Part shown: in pieces, positions 1 through 7,977 of the stretch
How positions within the stretch are numbered: the first letter of the stretch is position 1
Layout of the letters: each line of letters begins with the position of its first letter
Origin: CAZBQJ01 sp964494085
GTDB taxonomy: Bacteria > Patescibacteriota > Gracilibacteria > UBA1369
DNA length: 64,000 nt
Reading direction: 5' to 3'
Assembly: GCA_964494085.1 (NCBI GenBank)
Contig: CAZBQJ010000002.1
Span: 186,001-250,000 of the forward strand
Translations under genes and position numbers: made by a program
Notes under the pieces: model-generated
The model's input: the letters and a program-made list of their open reading frames with translations, nothing else
Told to the model about the DNA's origin: nothing
The model's database searches: none

Positions 1-71
1 ATCTGGCTGAGCAGGTGGAGTCCAGGCAAACTCACCATCGCGGCGAGGACCATTGAACCCTACCTGAAAAT

Positions 72-102
72 ATGCCCTATTCCCGAAAGGTGAATAGGGC
101 AT
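72..102. repeat. Perfect inverted repeat (hairpin) upstream of the ATP-grasp gene
   Basis: Eleven-base arms at 72-82 and 92-102 are perfect reverse complements around a 9-base loop. No T-run follows on either strand, so a classic intrinsic terminator is not evident. It separates a GC-richer stretch (1-60) from the AT-rich gene at 130. A minus-strand frame opens with an ATG at 102-100 and continues off the window's left edge, but it is too short to call as a gene. Confidence 0.5.
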
Positions 103-129
103 ACCCTAAAGTATAAACTCTATGTAGCC

Positions 130-1074
130 ATGATTCTCCTTCTATCACAACAAAATGATGCACATTGTGATTTAGTGGTTAGTGAACTAAAAAGCAGATC
201 ATGCCCTTTTATAAGGTTAAATAGAGAAGACCTTTTTGATGATTTATCAATTTGCACAGATATTAACTCAACTAAAATTAGTAAAGATGGAACAAGGGTT
301 GATATAGAAGAAATAAATGCAATTTATGCTCGAGGTTTTTCTTTAGATGAATTAACCCCCTATCCAGATGGTGAACTTAATGGGTTTTTTAAAAATGAAA
401 CTCAAGCATTCATATATGGGATTTTATTAGATCACCCAAGATGGTTTAATCATCCAGCTAAATCAGAATTTGCTGCTCATAAATTGATTCAGTTAAAACG
501 CGCCAAGGCTGCAGGTTTCAAAATACCTGAGACACTAGTGACTAATGATCCCGTTTCTTTACAAGCTTTCGCAAAAAAGCATTCGAGAATAATAAACAAA
601 GTTATAAATCAAGGCAGGATAGAAGTTGGTGGACAAACAAAACTTAGTTTTGCTCGACTATTGTCAAAAGACAGCATTGATTATGAAAGAATAGAAGTAT
701 TACCTTCTATATACCAAGAATATATAGAAAAAGACTTTGACATAAGAGTCACTGTAGTGAATGAGCATATTTTTGCAGTCTGTATCCATTCTCAACTTAA
801 TAAAGAAGTAGTGGATTGGAGAAAAGAAAGAGTCGTTAATATTCCTCATACTGAGTTCAATTTGCCAATCCACATAAAAAATAAGATATTAGAGTACATC
901 AAATCCTTTGATTTAAATTATGGAGCACTGGATTTTGTCATGGATAAAAAAGGAGAATTAGTTTTTTTAGAATTGAATCCAGAAGGGCTATGGGGATGGC
1001 AAGAGGTACTTTGCAATGTTAAGATAACGAGAGAACTAGTAAACTCACTGATCAGTATGGCTAGCTCTCAATAA
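130..1074 (+). CDS. ATP-grasp ligase of the MvdC/MvdD (graspetide maturase) type
   Basis: The 314-residue protein resembles ATP-grasp enzymes that form ester or amide crosslinks in ribosomal peptides (microviridin MvdC/MvdD type). Visible: an N-terminal pre-grasp region opening MILLLSQQNDAH; a central ATP-binding region with a DIRVTVV strand near residue 203; the family-typical VDWR near 228-231; and a metal-binding ELNPEGLWGW near 280-288. Family members activate a carboxylate as acyl-phosphate. No precursor peptide with a recognisable leader was found in the 129 bases upstream or immediately downstream, so the substrate is unknown. The gene is followed by a convergent CYTH gene and then a GHMP-type enzyme and a kinase-like gene, which may form one accessory module. 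The fold assignment is firm; the peptide-maturase role is inferred. Confidence 0.75.
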   Translation: MILLLSQQNDAHCDLVVSELKSRSCPFIRLNREDLFDDLSICTDINSTKISKDGTRVDIEEINAIYARGFSLDELTPYPDGELNGFFKNETQAFIYGILLDHPRWFNHPAKSEFAAHKLIQLKRAKAAGFKIPETLVTNDPVSLQAFAKKHSRIINKVINQGRIEVGGQTKLSFARLLSKDSIDYERIEVLPSIYQEYIEKDFDIRVTVVNEHIFAVCIHSQLNKEVVDWRKERVVNIPHTEFNLPIHIKNKILEYIKSFDLNYGALDFVMDKKGELVFLELNPEGLWGWQEVLCNVKITRELVNSLISMASSQ

Positions 1075-1090
1075 AAAAGGTTGGATTATT

Positions 1091-1753
1091 TTAAAAAACC
1101 AATATTCGCCGTTTTCCATTGTCCAAATTTTTTACCATTTCCCCATAATCCATTTCGGCGACAGGCAAAAGGCTTAATCCGAACCTTTCTTCCCAGTAAG
1201 TTAAATTATCCTCACGGTCTGATTCTAATTCAATAAAATAGCCCAATGGCGAAGGAAGTCTGTCAAATGAAAGCAAGACTTCACCTTTCGGTTCGGTGAA
1301 TTCTTCACGATATTTCTCCAATAACATGCGGTGCGTGGTTAGGCCTATCGTTTGGGCATATTCATCATCTAGTTCAGCCACCTTTTTTAAATTTATATTT
1401 TTACCGAAGCTATCCTTAATTTCTTGTTCAAGATTTTTTAGTTGGGACTCATTTTCAGAAGAAGCTTCTAGTTCTAGGTTATAATGTATTCCATTATGAA
1501 AATTTTTCTTTTTCAAAGTAACAATCCATCTAGGAAAATGCCCCCTTTTAAGTGTGGAGTGACGAATTCGGAGTAATATCCCATTTTCCTTCATTTCTGA
1601 ATTATCAAAATCTGGGACCCAATCGCGTTGCAGTGCATAATATAATGGGGTTAATCCATTTTGAATGGCCACTTGGCGAATTTTTTTGAATTGATCAACA
1701 TCCGAAACTATATATTTCTTTTCAATCTCTTTCTCCCATTGATTATTTGACAT
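1091..1753 (-). CDS. CYTH-domain (triphosphate tunnel) protein
   Basis: A 220-residue CYTH family protein (adenylyl cyclase CyaB / thiamine triphosphatase fold). The signature ExExK is present at residues 9-13 (EIEKK), followed by the basic strand LRIR (about 61-64), TLKKK (about 79-83), EKYRE (about 146) and an acidic strand pair ending GYFIELE (about 171-177). These charged residues line the tunnel that binds triphosphate and divalent metal. The actual substrate cannot be read from sequence. It is divergently transcribed from the GHMP-type gene with only 41 bases between starts. A broken second copy lies at 4825-5120. Confidence 0.8.
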   Translation of the reverse strand: MSNNQWEKEIEKKYIVSDVDQFKKIRQVAIQNGLTPLYYALQRDWVPDFDNSEMKENGILLRIRHSTLKRGHFPRWIVTLKKKNFHNGIHYNLELEASSENESQLKNLEQEIKDSFGKNINLKKVAELDDEYAQTIGLTTHRMLLEKYREEFTEPKGEVLLSFDRLPSPLGYFIELESDREDNLTYWEERFGLSLLPVAEMDYGEMVKNLDNGKRRILVF

Positions 1754-1794
1754 AATTAATCAAAGTATTATGTTTTAATCCACCAAATAATAAC

Positions 1795-2799
1795 ATGCTG
1801 AACAAAGTAAAAAAAGTAGAGGTCAGCGCCCCTGCAAGGATTCATTTAGGACTTATTGATTGCGGATTTGCAACAGATAGACAATACGGAGGGGCAGGGA
1901 TCTCTGTTGATGGATTGTTTACAAAATTAACTTGCCGGCCATCAAAAAATTGGGAAATAACTTTCAATGAGTTATTAGACATTTCTCAAAGAACTTTTCT
2001 AGAAGTAGATAGTTTGCTCAATCGGCTAGATGAATTTGTACATCCGTCCAGCATAGTAGTTGATTCTATGGCTCCTGAACACACTGGATTTGGATCAAAA
2101 ACAGCTTTATTACTCTCAATAACAGCATCTGTATTTGCAGCGGACCAAAAAGAGATCAATAAAGATGAGATAGTGAAGATCACCAGGAGAGGAGGTGCCT
2201 CAGGAATAGGGGTAAATTCATTTTGGAACGGAGGATTAATAGTAGATGCCGGACATGCTATCGCCAAAAATGAAAGAGTCTTCACTCCCTCTTCTTGTCG
2301 CATTCCAACTCGGTTGCCACCGATTATTTCTTCTAAAGAGTTGCCGCATAATTGGAGAATTGCGTTGTTTTATGACCCAAAAACATCTAGGGTCGGAGGC
2401 GAAAGGGAAATACAATTTTTTAGGGAAAATTTACCTATAGAAAACCTTCAATGCTTAACTACAATGGCACTAATTTTTCATGGTCTGTTGCCAAGTGTTC
2501 ACGAACAAGATTTATCTTCCTTTAAGAAGATAGTTCGCAGCTTAAACGAAACTGGCATGAAAAAAGTCGAAGTTGCCTATCAAACTACGTCCACACAGCA
2601 ATTTTTAAAAAATCTTTGGGAGAAAGAGTGTGGGGCTGGTCTTTCTAGCTTTGGCCCCGGAGTTTTTGTTATTGATGAGTCTACTGGGAATGATTTTATA
2701 TTTGCCGAAAATATAGCCTCAAAACTCGGGCTACTAAAGATAGGAGAATATGGATTTAGAAATTCTGGAGCTTCAATTACCACTGAATATGGCACATAG
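1795..2799 (+). CDS. GHMP-type enzyme related to beta-RFAP synthase
   Basis: 334 residues with the GHMP fold. APARIHLGLID (residues 12-22) and PEHTGFGSKTALLL (from about 93) match the ATP/phosphate-binding loop region, and GGASGIGVNSFWNGG (about 133-147) matches beta-ribofuranosylaminobenzene 5'-phosphate synthase, which condenses an aminobenzoate with PRPP in methanopterin synthesis. No other methanopterin gene is visible, so the substrate is probably different or the enzyme serves another aromatic C- or N-riboside pathway. The downstream kinase-like gene starts inside its 3' end, so the two are translationally coupled. A degenerate copy of its 5' end is present at 5126-5217. Confidence 0.7.
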   Translation: MLNKVKKVEVSAPARIHLGLIDCGFATDRQYGGAGISVDGLFTKLTCRPSKNWEITFNELLDISQRTFLEVDSLLNRLDEFVHPSSIVVDSMAPEHTGFGSKTALLLSITASVFAADQKEINKDEIVKITRRGGASGIGVNSFWNGGLIVDAGHAIAKNERVFTPSSCRIPTRLPPIISSKELPHNWRIALFYDPKTSRVGGEREIQFFRENLPIENLQCLTTMALIFHGLLPSVHEQDLSSFKKIVRSLNETGMKKVEVAYQTTSTQQFLKNLWEKECGAGLSSFGPGVFVIDESTGNDFIFAENIASKLGLLKIGEYGFRNSGASITTEYGT

Positions 2800-3658
2800 A
2801 CTCTCATTCAATGAATTACAATCTGAGGAAGTTTTAGGTAAACTAGCATTGAAAAAGGATAGAATTATTCCTTCGCGTCGAGGGTCAGTATTGGTGGCAC
2901 TTACCAGTACAGAACGTGTCATAATAAAAATTGCTGATAAGCAAAATTTTGAAACAGAAAACATTTTAGTTCCAAGTAGATCGGAAGGAATAAAAAACGA
3001 GGTTGAAATATTATCTAAATTGAGAGATGGAATTGGACCCAAGGTACTAAACTATTTCGAAGATGAGAAAATAGTTTATTCAGTTTTAGAATACTTTTCT
3101 GGTCAAAAATTAGATTTGAATGCGGATGTGACGAGAGTAACAACCTGTATTAGGAAGTTATTGGGAAAATTATCTATTTTACATTCTGAGAATGCCATTC
3201 ACGGTGATATCCAACCAGAAAATATCTTATGCATTGAAGATTCACATGGGCAGATTATCGATTTAAGATTAATTGATTTTGAATTCTCAAGAATCATGGG
3301 AGATTCAAGACCAAGCCATCCTGGTTTGTATCACTTTTTGTCTCCTAAAGCAGCTTCTAAAATAATATTGAAAGAAGGGGATTTTTCGATGGATCTAGAT
3401 GAAGAGATATTTGCAATCGCTGCTACTTGCCTAGCTATGGTGAGAGGTAGTTCATTTCCACTCGACTATGGTCCAACGGTAAACAGTAGAATGGAGAGGC
3501 TTTTGGAAATAAGTAAGGCAAGATATTCCACTAAAAATACAAAATCAGGATTAATAAATCTATCTAATGTTTTAGTCCATTTATTAAATGGTTTAGCAGA
3601 AGAAAGGCCAAAATCGGTAAACGAATTAGAAATAATGTTGTTTGGAAGTCAGAACTAA
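2750..3658 (+). CDS. Protein-kinase-like (Ser/Thr or small-molecule kinase) protein
   Basis: About 302 residues with a compact protein-kinase-like core: a likely ATP-binding Lys in VIIKIA (near residue 60), a catalytic-loop HGDIQPEN (from about 151; HGD in place of HRD, with the downstream Asn) and a metal-binding IDFEFS (from about 175; DFE in place of DFG). Start choice is open: the ATG at 2750 has a good AGGAG seven bases upstream but overlaps the GHMP gene by 50 bases; the ATG at 2789 overlaps by 11 bases and gives 289 residues. HGD/DFE variants occur in aminoglycoside-phosphotransferase-like and lanthipeptide-synthetase-type kinases, so a small-molecule or peptide substrate is as likely as a protein. 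Confidence 0.65.
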   Translation: MDLEILELQLPLNMAHRLSFNELQSEEVLGKLALKKDRIIPSRRGSVLVALTSTERVIIKIADKQNFETENILVPSRSEGIKNEVEILSKLRDGIGPKVLNYFEDEKIVYSVLEYFSGQKLDLNADVTRVTTCIRKLLGKLSILHSENAIHGDIQPENILCIEDSHGQIIDLRLIDFEFSRIMGDSRPSHPGLYHFLSPKAASKIILKEGDFSMDLDEEIFAIAATCLAMVRGSSFPLDYGPTVNSRMERLLEISKARYSTKNTKSGLINLSNVLVHLLNGLAEERPKSVNELEIMLFGSQN

Positions 3659-3724
3659 ACGAGTTGGTTTTATTTTCAGAACTTTTTAGAAAAATTTAAT
3701 CTTTATTTAACACCGCTCGTTTAC

Positions 3725-3747
3725 GCTGATGGAAATTATTCATCAGC
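3725..3747 (+). promoter_or_regulatory. Inverted repeat abutting the comM start (copy 1)
   Basis: Seven-base arms at 3725-3731 and 3741-3747 pair perfectly and end directly before the ATG at 3748. The same element precedes the other two comM copies (5257-5283, 10109-10135), where the 3' arm includes the start codon. The preceding T-rich segment is also shared, so the whole leader was duplicated with the gene. A role in translation control is inferred. Confidence 0.45.
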
Positions 3748-3878
3748 ATGCCTGTACAGGTTCATTCATGTTTAATCGTCGGAATCGAAGGAAAACTTCT
3801 GGAAATTGAAGCGGATATTTTGTCCGGGCTTTCGGCTTTTACCATCGTCGGGCTGGGCGACCAGTCGGTGCAGGAGTC
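3748..3878 (+). pseudogene. comM: comM 5' fragment (copy 1, truncated)
   Basis: The first 43 codons are nearly identical to the intact comM at 5282 (MPVQVHSCLI, then IEGKLLEIEADILSG and VGLGDQSVQES). Homology stops abruptly after 3878 and the frame runs through unrelated sequence to a stop at 3930. The AAA+ and C-terminal parts are missing, so no function is expected. The leader and start-site hairpin are retained. This is a clear breakpoint of the duplicated region. Confidence 0.85.
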
Positions 3879-3972
3879 ATGGTATCACAGATGTTTACAA
3901 AATCAGCTTTCTGTTGTAATTAATGATTAGTTTCTGAACTGTTTCCGGCAACATCAATATAATTGTGTTATT

Positions 3973-4236
3973 GTGAAAAAATGGTCCAACTTCATAGTGG
4001 GGATAGATGTAGGAGATATTTTTATTCTCCCTGATAAGTCACAATTGCCGAAATTTTTATGTGATAAAGATTTGCCGACCGGACAAGCTGTGCTTACCAA
4101 CCTTCCTGATAGTGACAGCCAATTAGTCGAAATGGAAACTCATATGACCGGACCCGGTCAAGAAGTTGAAGTTATTAGGTTTAGTGTGACTTTGGAGGTA
4201 TTGTCTAAGCTTAAAAAGCTAACATCATTCAATTAA
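3973..4236 (+). CDS. Hypothetical protein, 87 aa
   Basis: A GTG-initiated frame of 87 codons whose stop lies one base before the ATG of the nucleotide-kinase gene, suggesting translational coupling. The protein is acidic to neutral without membrane segment or recognisable motif, apart from an opening VGIDVGDIF stretch. No clear ribosome binding site precedes the GTG. It lies just after the comM breakpoint and might itself be the tail of a truncated gene. Confidence 0.4.
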   Translation: MKKWSNFIVGIDVGDIFILPDKSQLPKFLCDKDLPTGQAVLTNLPDSDSQLVEMETHMTGPGQEVEVIRFSVTLEVLSKLKKLTSFN

Positions 4237-4237
4237 A

Positions 4238-4819
4238 ATGAATCTGGTTTCATTAGTTGGTCATCCATGTTCAGGTAAATCAACCCTGGCCGAAACAATT
4301 GGCAAAGAATTTGGAGTACTATGTGTGAGTGGCAGCCAAATACTTAAGGATTCAATCCAAAAACTTGGCCAAGAAGAGCAGCCAAAGATAACTTCCAGGG
4401 CAGATATGAATACTTATCACATACGATGGAGAACCCTTCATGGTATTTCAGCAATGGGAGATTATGCGATTCACTTGAGCCAAAGAATCCATCCGAAAGT
4501 TGTATGTTTTGAAAATCTGCGTAATTTTAGTGATGCGGGAAAAATTAAGAAATTGGGAGGATTAATAATTGCACTTCATTGTCCAGTATCAGAACGATTT
4601 AGAAGGTCAAAATCAAGGGGACGTCCAGTGGATGATCTCACACTGAAGAAGTTTATTGAAACTGAACAAGAAGAGTACGATTCGGGTTCTCCATATGGTT
4701 CACACGTCTCCAGAGTAATGAAATTAGCCGATGTAAACCTGGATTCTAGTTTGAGTTTTGAGATCATCAAAGCGCAATTTATTGAAGGAATAACTGCTCT
4801 TGGTATTGTGCTAAAATGA
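4238..4819 (+). CDS. P-loop nucleotide/nucleoside kinase-like protein
   Basis: 193 residues with an N-terminal Walker A, GHPCSGKST (residues 8-16), directly after a beta strand, as in adenylate-kinase and dephospho-CoA-kinase-like enzymes. Further features are a basic RRSKSRGRP segment (about 123-131) resembling the LID arginines of NMP kinases and a DVNLDSS strand near the C-terminus. The size fits a small-molecule kinase. The substrate is not identifiable. It is translated one base after the preceding small protein and ends just before the broken CYTH copy. Confidence 0.65.
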   Translation: MNLVSLVGHPCSGKSTLAETIGKEFGVLCVSGSQILKDSIQKLGQEEQPKITSRADMNTYHIRWRTLHGISAMGDYAIHLSQRIHPKVVCFENLRNFSDAGKIKKLGGLIIALHCPVSERFRRSKSRGRPVDDLTLKKFIETEQEEYDSGSPYGSHVSRVMKLADVNLDSSLSFEIIKAQFIEGITALGIVLK

Positions 4820-4824
4820 GATTT

Positions 4825-5120
4825 TTTCAAAAACCAGTACCCGCCGTTTTCCATTGTCCAAGTTTTTTACCATTTCACCATAATCCATTTCGGCGACAGG
4901 CAAAAGGCTTAATCCGAACCTTTCTTCCCAGTAAGTTAAATTATCCTCACGGTCTGATTCTAATTCAATAAAATAGCCCAATGGCGAAGGAAGTCTGTCA
5001 AATGAAAGCAAGACTTCACCTTTCGGTTCGGTGAATTCTTCACGATATTTCTCCAATAACATGCGGTGCGTGGTTAGGCCTATCGTTTAAGCATATTCAT
5101 CATCCAGTTCAGCCACCTTT
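4825..5120 (-). pseudogene. Degenerate second copy of the CYTH gene (3' part)
   Basis: Nearly base-for-base copy of 1100-1393 encoding the C-terminal half of the CYTH protein. A CAA codon of the intact gene is TAA here (5087-5089, minus strand), and the 5' half is deleted: the sequence jumps near 5119-5128 directly into a copy of the region upstream of the GHMP gene. The remaining ATG at 5062 would give only 83 residues lacking the ExExK motif, so it is almost certainly non-functional. Confidence 0.85.
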
Positions 5121-5125
5121 TTTAA

Positions 5126-5217
5126 ATCCACCAAACAACAATATCCTGAACAGAGTAAAAACAGCAAAGGTCAATGCTGCCGCCAGGATTCATTTGGGAT
5201 TAATCTATTGCGGATTT
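5126..5217 (+). pseudogene. Remnant of the 5' end of the GHMP-type gene
   Basis: This stretch matches 1776-1866, the spacer and first codons of the GHMP-type gene, with scattered substitutions. The start ATG is ATC here (5143-5145). Homology ends at a T-run around 5217, after which the sequence continues as the leader of comM copy 2. It shows that the ancestral unit was CYTH-GHMP-(kinase)-comM and that this copy lost most of its inside. Confidence 0.8.
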
Positions 5218-5256
5218 TTTTATAAATATTTAATCTTTATTTAATGTCGCCCCTTT

Positions 5257-5283
5257 ATGCTGAACAAAATAATTTATCAGCAT
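5257..5283 (+). promoter_or_regulatory. Inverted repeat covering the comM start (copy 2)
   Basis: Arms ATGCTGA (5257-5263) and TCAGCAT (5277-5283) pair around a 13-base loop. The 3' arm contains the A and T of the start codon at 5282. If it forms in mRNA it would occlude initiation. The upstream T-rich segment is shared with the other comM copies. Confidence 0.45.
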
Positions 5284-6790
5284 GCCAGTTCAAGTACATT
5301 CATGTTTAATTCAGGGCATTGAAGGCAAACTTCTGGAAATAGAAGCAGATATTTTGTCCGGGCTTTCGGCTTTTACCATTGTTGGGCTGGGCGACCAGTC
5401 GGTGCAGGAGTCCAAAGAACGCATTCGTTCAGCCATCCGCAGTACGGCGGTTAATTACCCGACTCAAAAGAAAATTATCAATTTGGCGCCGGCCTCGCTC
5501 AAAAAACATGGCCCGTCTTTCGATTTACCGATCGCTATAAGTTTACTGGTCGCCTCGAAACAAATAGACCAAGCCAAATTGGCCCAGACTTTATTGATTG
5601 GTGAACTGGCTTTGAACGGACAATTGCGGCCGGTGAGGAATGCCCTTTCCATAGCCATTTTTGCCCGGAAAAATGGCTGGGAAAAATTAATTCTGCCGGC
5701 TGAAAATTTTCAGGAAGCCAGTTTGGTAGAAGGGCTGGAATTATTGCCATTCCAGAATTTGCAACAGGTCATTGATTATTTAATTAATCAGACAGCTCCT
5801 CCCAAAATCTCCCTGCAGACCGCCCCGCCGGCCCAGCCCACGACCAACTATTATTCCTCCATCCAGGGCCAGCGGGAAGCCAAACGGGCTTTACAGATAG
5901 CCGCTGCCGGCGGGCATCATTTATTGATGTACGGACCGCCTGGGGTAGGCAAAACCATGTTGGCCAAAGCCCTTCCGGAACTACTTCCGGAGCTTTCCAC
6001 GGAAGAGCTTTTCGAAACCATTCGTATCCATTCAGCCGCCGATCAATCCTGCGAAAAACTGCTTCAGCGGATCCGGCCTTTTCGCCAAATGCATCAGACT
6101 AGTACGCTCAATAGTCTGATCGGCGGCGGCAATCCGATCAAACCTGGGGAAATTTCTCTGGCTCACCACGGCGTTTTATTTATGGACGAATTTCCGGAAT
6201 TTCCCCGCGCGATTCTCGAATCCCTGCGCCAGCCTTTGGAAGACCGTCAAATCCACCTTTCCCGTACCGGCCAACAGGTCACCTTTCCCGCCAGTTTTAC
6301 TCTTATAGCAGCCATGAATCCCTGTCCTTGTGGATTCTATGGCGATCCGCAAAAGGAGTGTCTTTGCACGCCGCTGCAGATCAAAAATTATCGCCAAAAG
6401 CTATCCGGCCCGATTTTGGACAGGCTGGATCTGACCGTCAGTCTGCCAAAAGTTAATTTGGATCTGATCAATAGTACTAATCTCGACCAGCCGCTTGAGC
6501 AAGTTCAACAATCCATTAATATCGCCAAAGAAAGACAAAGAAACCGCTATCGCGGCCAAGCAATTCACCAGAATTCCGATCTCAATTCAGTCCATCTGCG
6601 TCAGCATTTATCCTTGAACGACCAGGCGCGAGATTATTTGAAAATTATCGGTGAACGTACCCTGCTTTCAGCTCGAGCCCAAACCCAATTACTGCGCATC
6701 GCCCTGACCATTGCCGACCTCAAAGAACAGGATCAAATTACCAATATCGAATTGGCCGAGGCTTATCAGTTTAAAGCTATATCAAGCTAA
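5282..6790 (+). CDS. comM: ComM/YifB family Mg-chelatase-like AAA+ ATPase (intact copy)
   Basis: 502 residues, normal for the family. ComM is a hexameric helicase-like ATPase that promotes branch migration during integration of transformed DNA. Order: N-terminal Lon-protease-like fold (1-165), linker, AAA+ core with Walker A GPPGVGKT (about 218-225), Walker B VLFMDEF (about 297), the NPCPCGF motif (about 345) and a Mg_chelatase_C helical domain ending at ISS. It is the only intact one of three copies; PilB, DprA, RecA and a ComEC-type hydrolase in the same window support a role in natural transformation. Confidence 0.92.
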   Translation: MPVQVHSCLIQGIEGKLLEIEADILSGLSAFTIVGLGDQSVQESKERIRSAIRSTAVNYPTQKKIINLAPASLKKHGPSFDLPIAISLLVASKQIDQAKLAQTLLIGELALNGQLRPVRNALSIAIFARKNGWEKLILPAENFQEASLVEGLELLPFQNLQQVIDYLINQTAPPKISLQTAPPAQPTTNYYSSIQGQREAKRALQIAAAGGHHLLMYGPPGVGKTMLAKALPELLPELSTEELFETIRIHSAADQSCEKLLQRIRPFRQMHQTSTLNSLIGGGNPIKPGEISLAHHGVLFMDEFPEFPRAILESLRQPLEDRQIHLSRTGQQVTFPASFTLIAAMNPCPCGFYGDPQKECLCTPLQIKNYRQKLSGPILDRLDLTVSLPKVNLDLINSTNLDQPLEQVQQSINIAKERQRNRYRGQAIHQNSDLNSVHLRQHLSLNDQARDYLKIIGERTLLSARAQTQLLRIALTIADLKEQDQITNIELAEAYQFKAISS

Positions 6791-7087
6791 AAGTCAGTCA
6801 AAAGAAGCTTCCAGGTTTATCCATTTTGCTTTCGGTTATTTTGATCAGCTTTTTTGACAACCTTATTAGTTTTTGTTTTAGGCATTAATTTGCAGTTTTT
6901 CTTTATTTTAACATATGGATTTGCTTATGCGCCAGCAATGCTTTTTAGGACGGAATTGATTTATAAAACGAGTTGCCCACAGAACTGGCAGTTTTTACCA
7001 GCTTACTTGCCTACCTACCGTAGTGCAATTGACCGACATAAACCTGAATTAGTGAGATTAACTGTTTATTAAAAACATGTGTTAGGA
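6791..7087. other. Intergenic spacer between convergent comM and mazG-like genes
   Basis: No convincing gene. A plus-strand frame from 6854 to 7072 has no ribosome binding site and an unremarkable composition, and no strong hairpin was seen. Genes on both sides end here. Confidence 0.5.
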
Positions 7088-7420
7088 CTACTGGAAGCGC
7101 TGTTGAATGATAGACATTTTTTCGTTTAAGGCTTCTTCAATATCTATATTCATTTCTTGAGCGAGCATGAAAGTTGATAGAACAACATCAGCCATTTCAA
7201 GTTGAAGATGTTTTAAACTGTTCTGGTCTAATTTTTCATCTCGTTGATGTTTGAAATGTTTCAGTATTTCATTTGATAATTCACCCAACTCTTCTTGTAT
7301 TTTGATCGCGGCTATAAGTATGGAAGTTTGATCATCTCTAGTTGGCATTTTAGGGGTGATGTACTCCCTAATATTTTTTATGAAAATTTTTAAATCATTG
7401 ATATTAGTTTGGTTGGACAT
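7088..7420 (-). CDS. MazG-like nucleotide pyrophosphohydrolase
   Basis: 110 residues, all-alpha MazG/dUTPase fold. The metal-binding EExxE is at residues 43-48 (EELGEL) and the second acidic pair ExxD at 75-78 (EMAD). Family members hydrolyse (d)NTPs to monophosphates and pyrophosphate, often removing modified or unwanted nucleotides. The start overlaps the end of the upstream UDG-like gene by 17 bases, so it is the last gene of a three-gene minus-strand operon. Substrate unknown. Confidence 0.8.
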   Translation of the reverse strand: MSNQTNINDLKIFIKNIREYITPKMPTRDDQTSILIAAIKIQEELGELSNEILKHFKHQRDEKLDQNSLKHLQLEMADVVLSTFMLAQEMNIDIEEALNEKMSIIQQRFQ

Positions 7421-7973
7421 AATTAAATAAAAGATTATATAGAGTAGTTTTAATTACATTTATATACTGGTCCGTTAAATGCCGTTTATAAACATTTATG
7501 TAGGATGGATGAGTAGCAGCTACATATATAATATCCCCAACTTTACTGACTGACTGTATAAATGCATTTTGTCTTTCTATATTTATTTTAATATTTTTCA
7601 GAACAACTCTTGATACTTTTTCGCCTAACATCACAACAATTTTCGGTTGTAGCTCTACCAATTCTGTATTTAAATTATGGGAACAAGATCTAATTTCATC
7701 TTTTGATGGATAACGTAACTTCCCATGGTCATTAATTGGAGCGCACTTTACTAGATTTGATGAGTAAAAATTTATCGAAGGAAGTTGCTTTTCAATCTTT
7801 TCAATTAATCTGCCAGACATTGTATGGGGGTCTAATGGTTTATTAAATTTATCCGTAACAATTTTTGATGATATCCCTAACCAAATAACCTCTGCGTTCC
7901 TTCGCAAATCCAGTATTGGTTTTTGATATAACGATAAGGGGCAACGTTTACAGTGGATTATTCCTGCAATCAT
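7404..7973 (-). CDS. UDG-superfamily (family 4-like) Fe-S protein with altered active site
   Basis: 189 residues. Four cysteines at 8, 11, 77 and 97 match the [4Fe-4S] pattern of family 4 uracil-DNA glycosylases (CxxC, then VKCxP, then C); PKIVVMLGE (about 110-118) and a C-terminal HPS (155-157) also match. The usual motif A that activates water (GExPG) is not present: the equivalent position reads LGISSKIVTD. The protein may therefore bind or act on a different base, or be inactive as a glycosylase. It starts four bases after the radical SAM gene and overlaps the MazG-like gene, implying a shared role in nucleotide or modified-base chemistry. Confidence 0.7.
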   Translation of the reverse strand: MIAGIIHCKRCPLSLYQKPILDLRRNAEVIWLGISSKIVTDKFNKPLDPHTMSGRLIEKIEKQLPSINFYSSNLVKCAPINDHGKLRYPSKDEIRSCSHNLNTELVELQPKIVVMLGEKVSRVVLKNIKINIERQNAFIQSVSKVGDIIYVAATHPSYINVYKRHLTDQYINVIKTTLYNLLFNYVQPN

Positions 7974-7977
7974 CTCT

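Noticed and set aside
1..102. Minus-strand frame starting MPYSPFGNRAYF and running off the left edge
   Set aside because: Only 34 codons visible and the start lies inside a hairpin; cannot be told from chance.
3748..3768. CCTGTACAGG palindrome in the start of comM copy 1, same as upstream of recA
   Set aside because: It is coding sequence (Pro-Val-Gln) and absent in the other comM copies, so the match is chance.
6854..7072. 72-codon plus-strand frame after comM with a hydrophobic start
   Set aside because: No ribosome binding site, AT-driven hydrophobicity, no recognisable domain; spacer between convergent genes.
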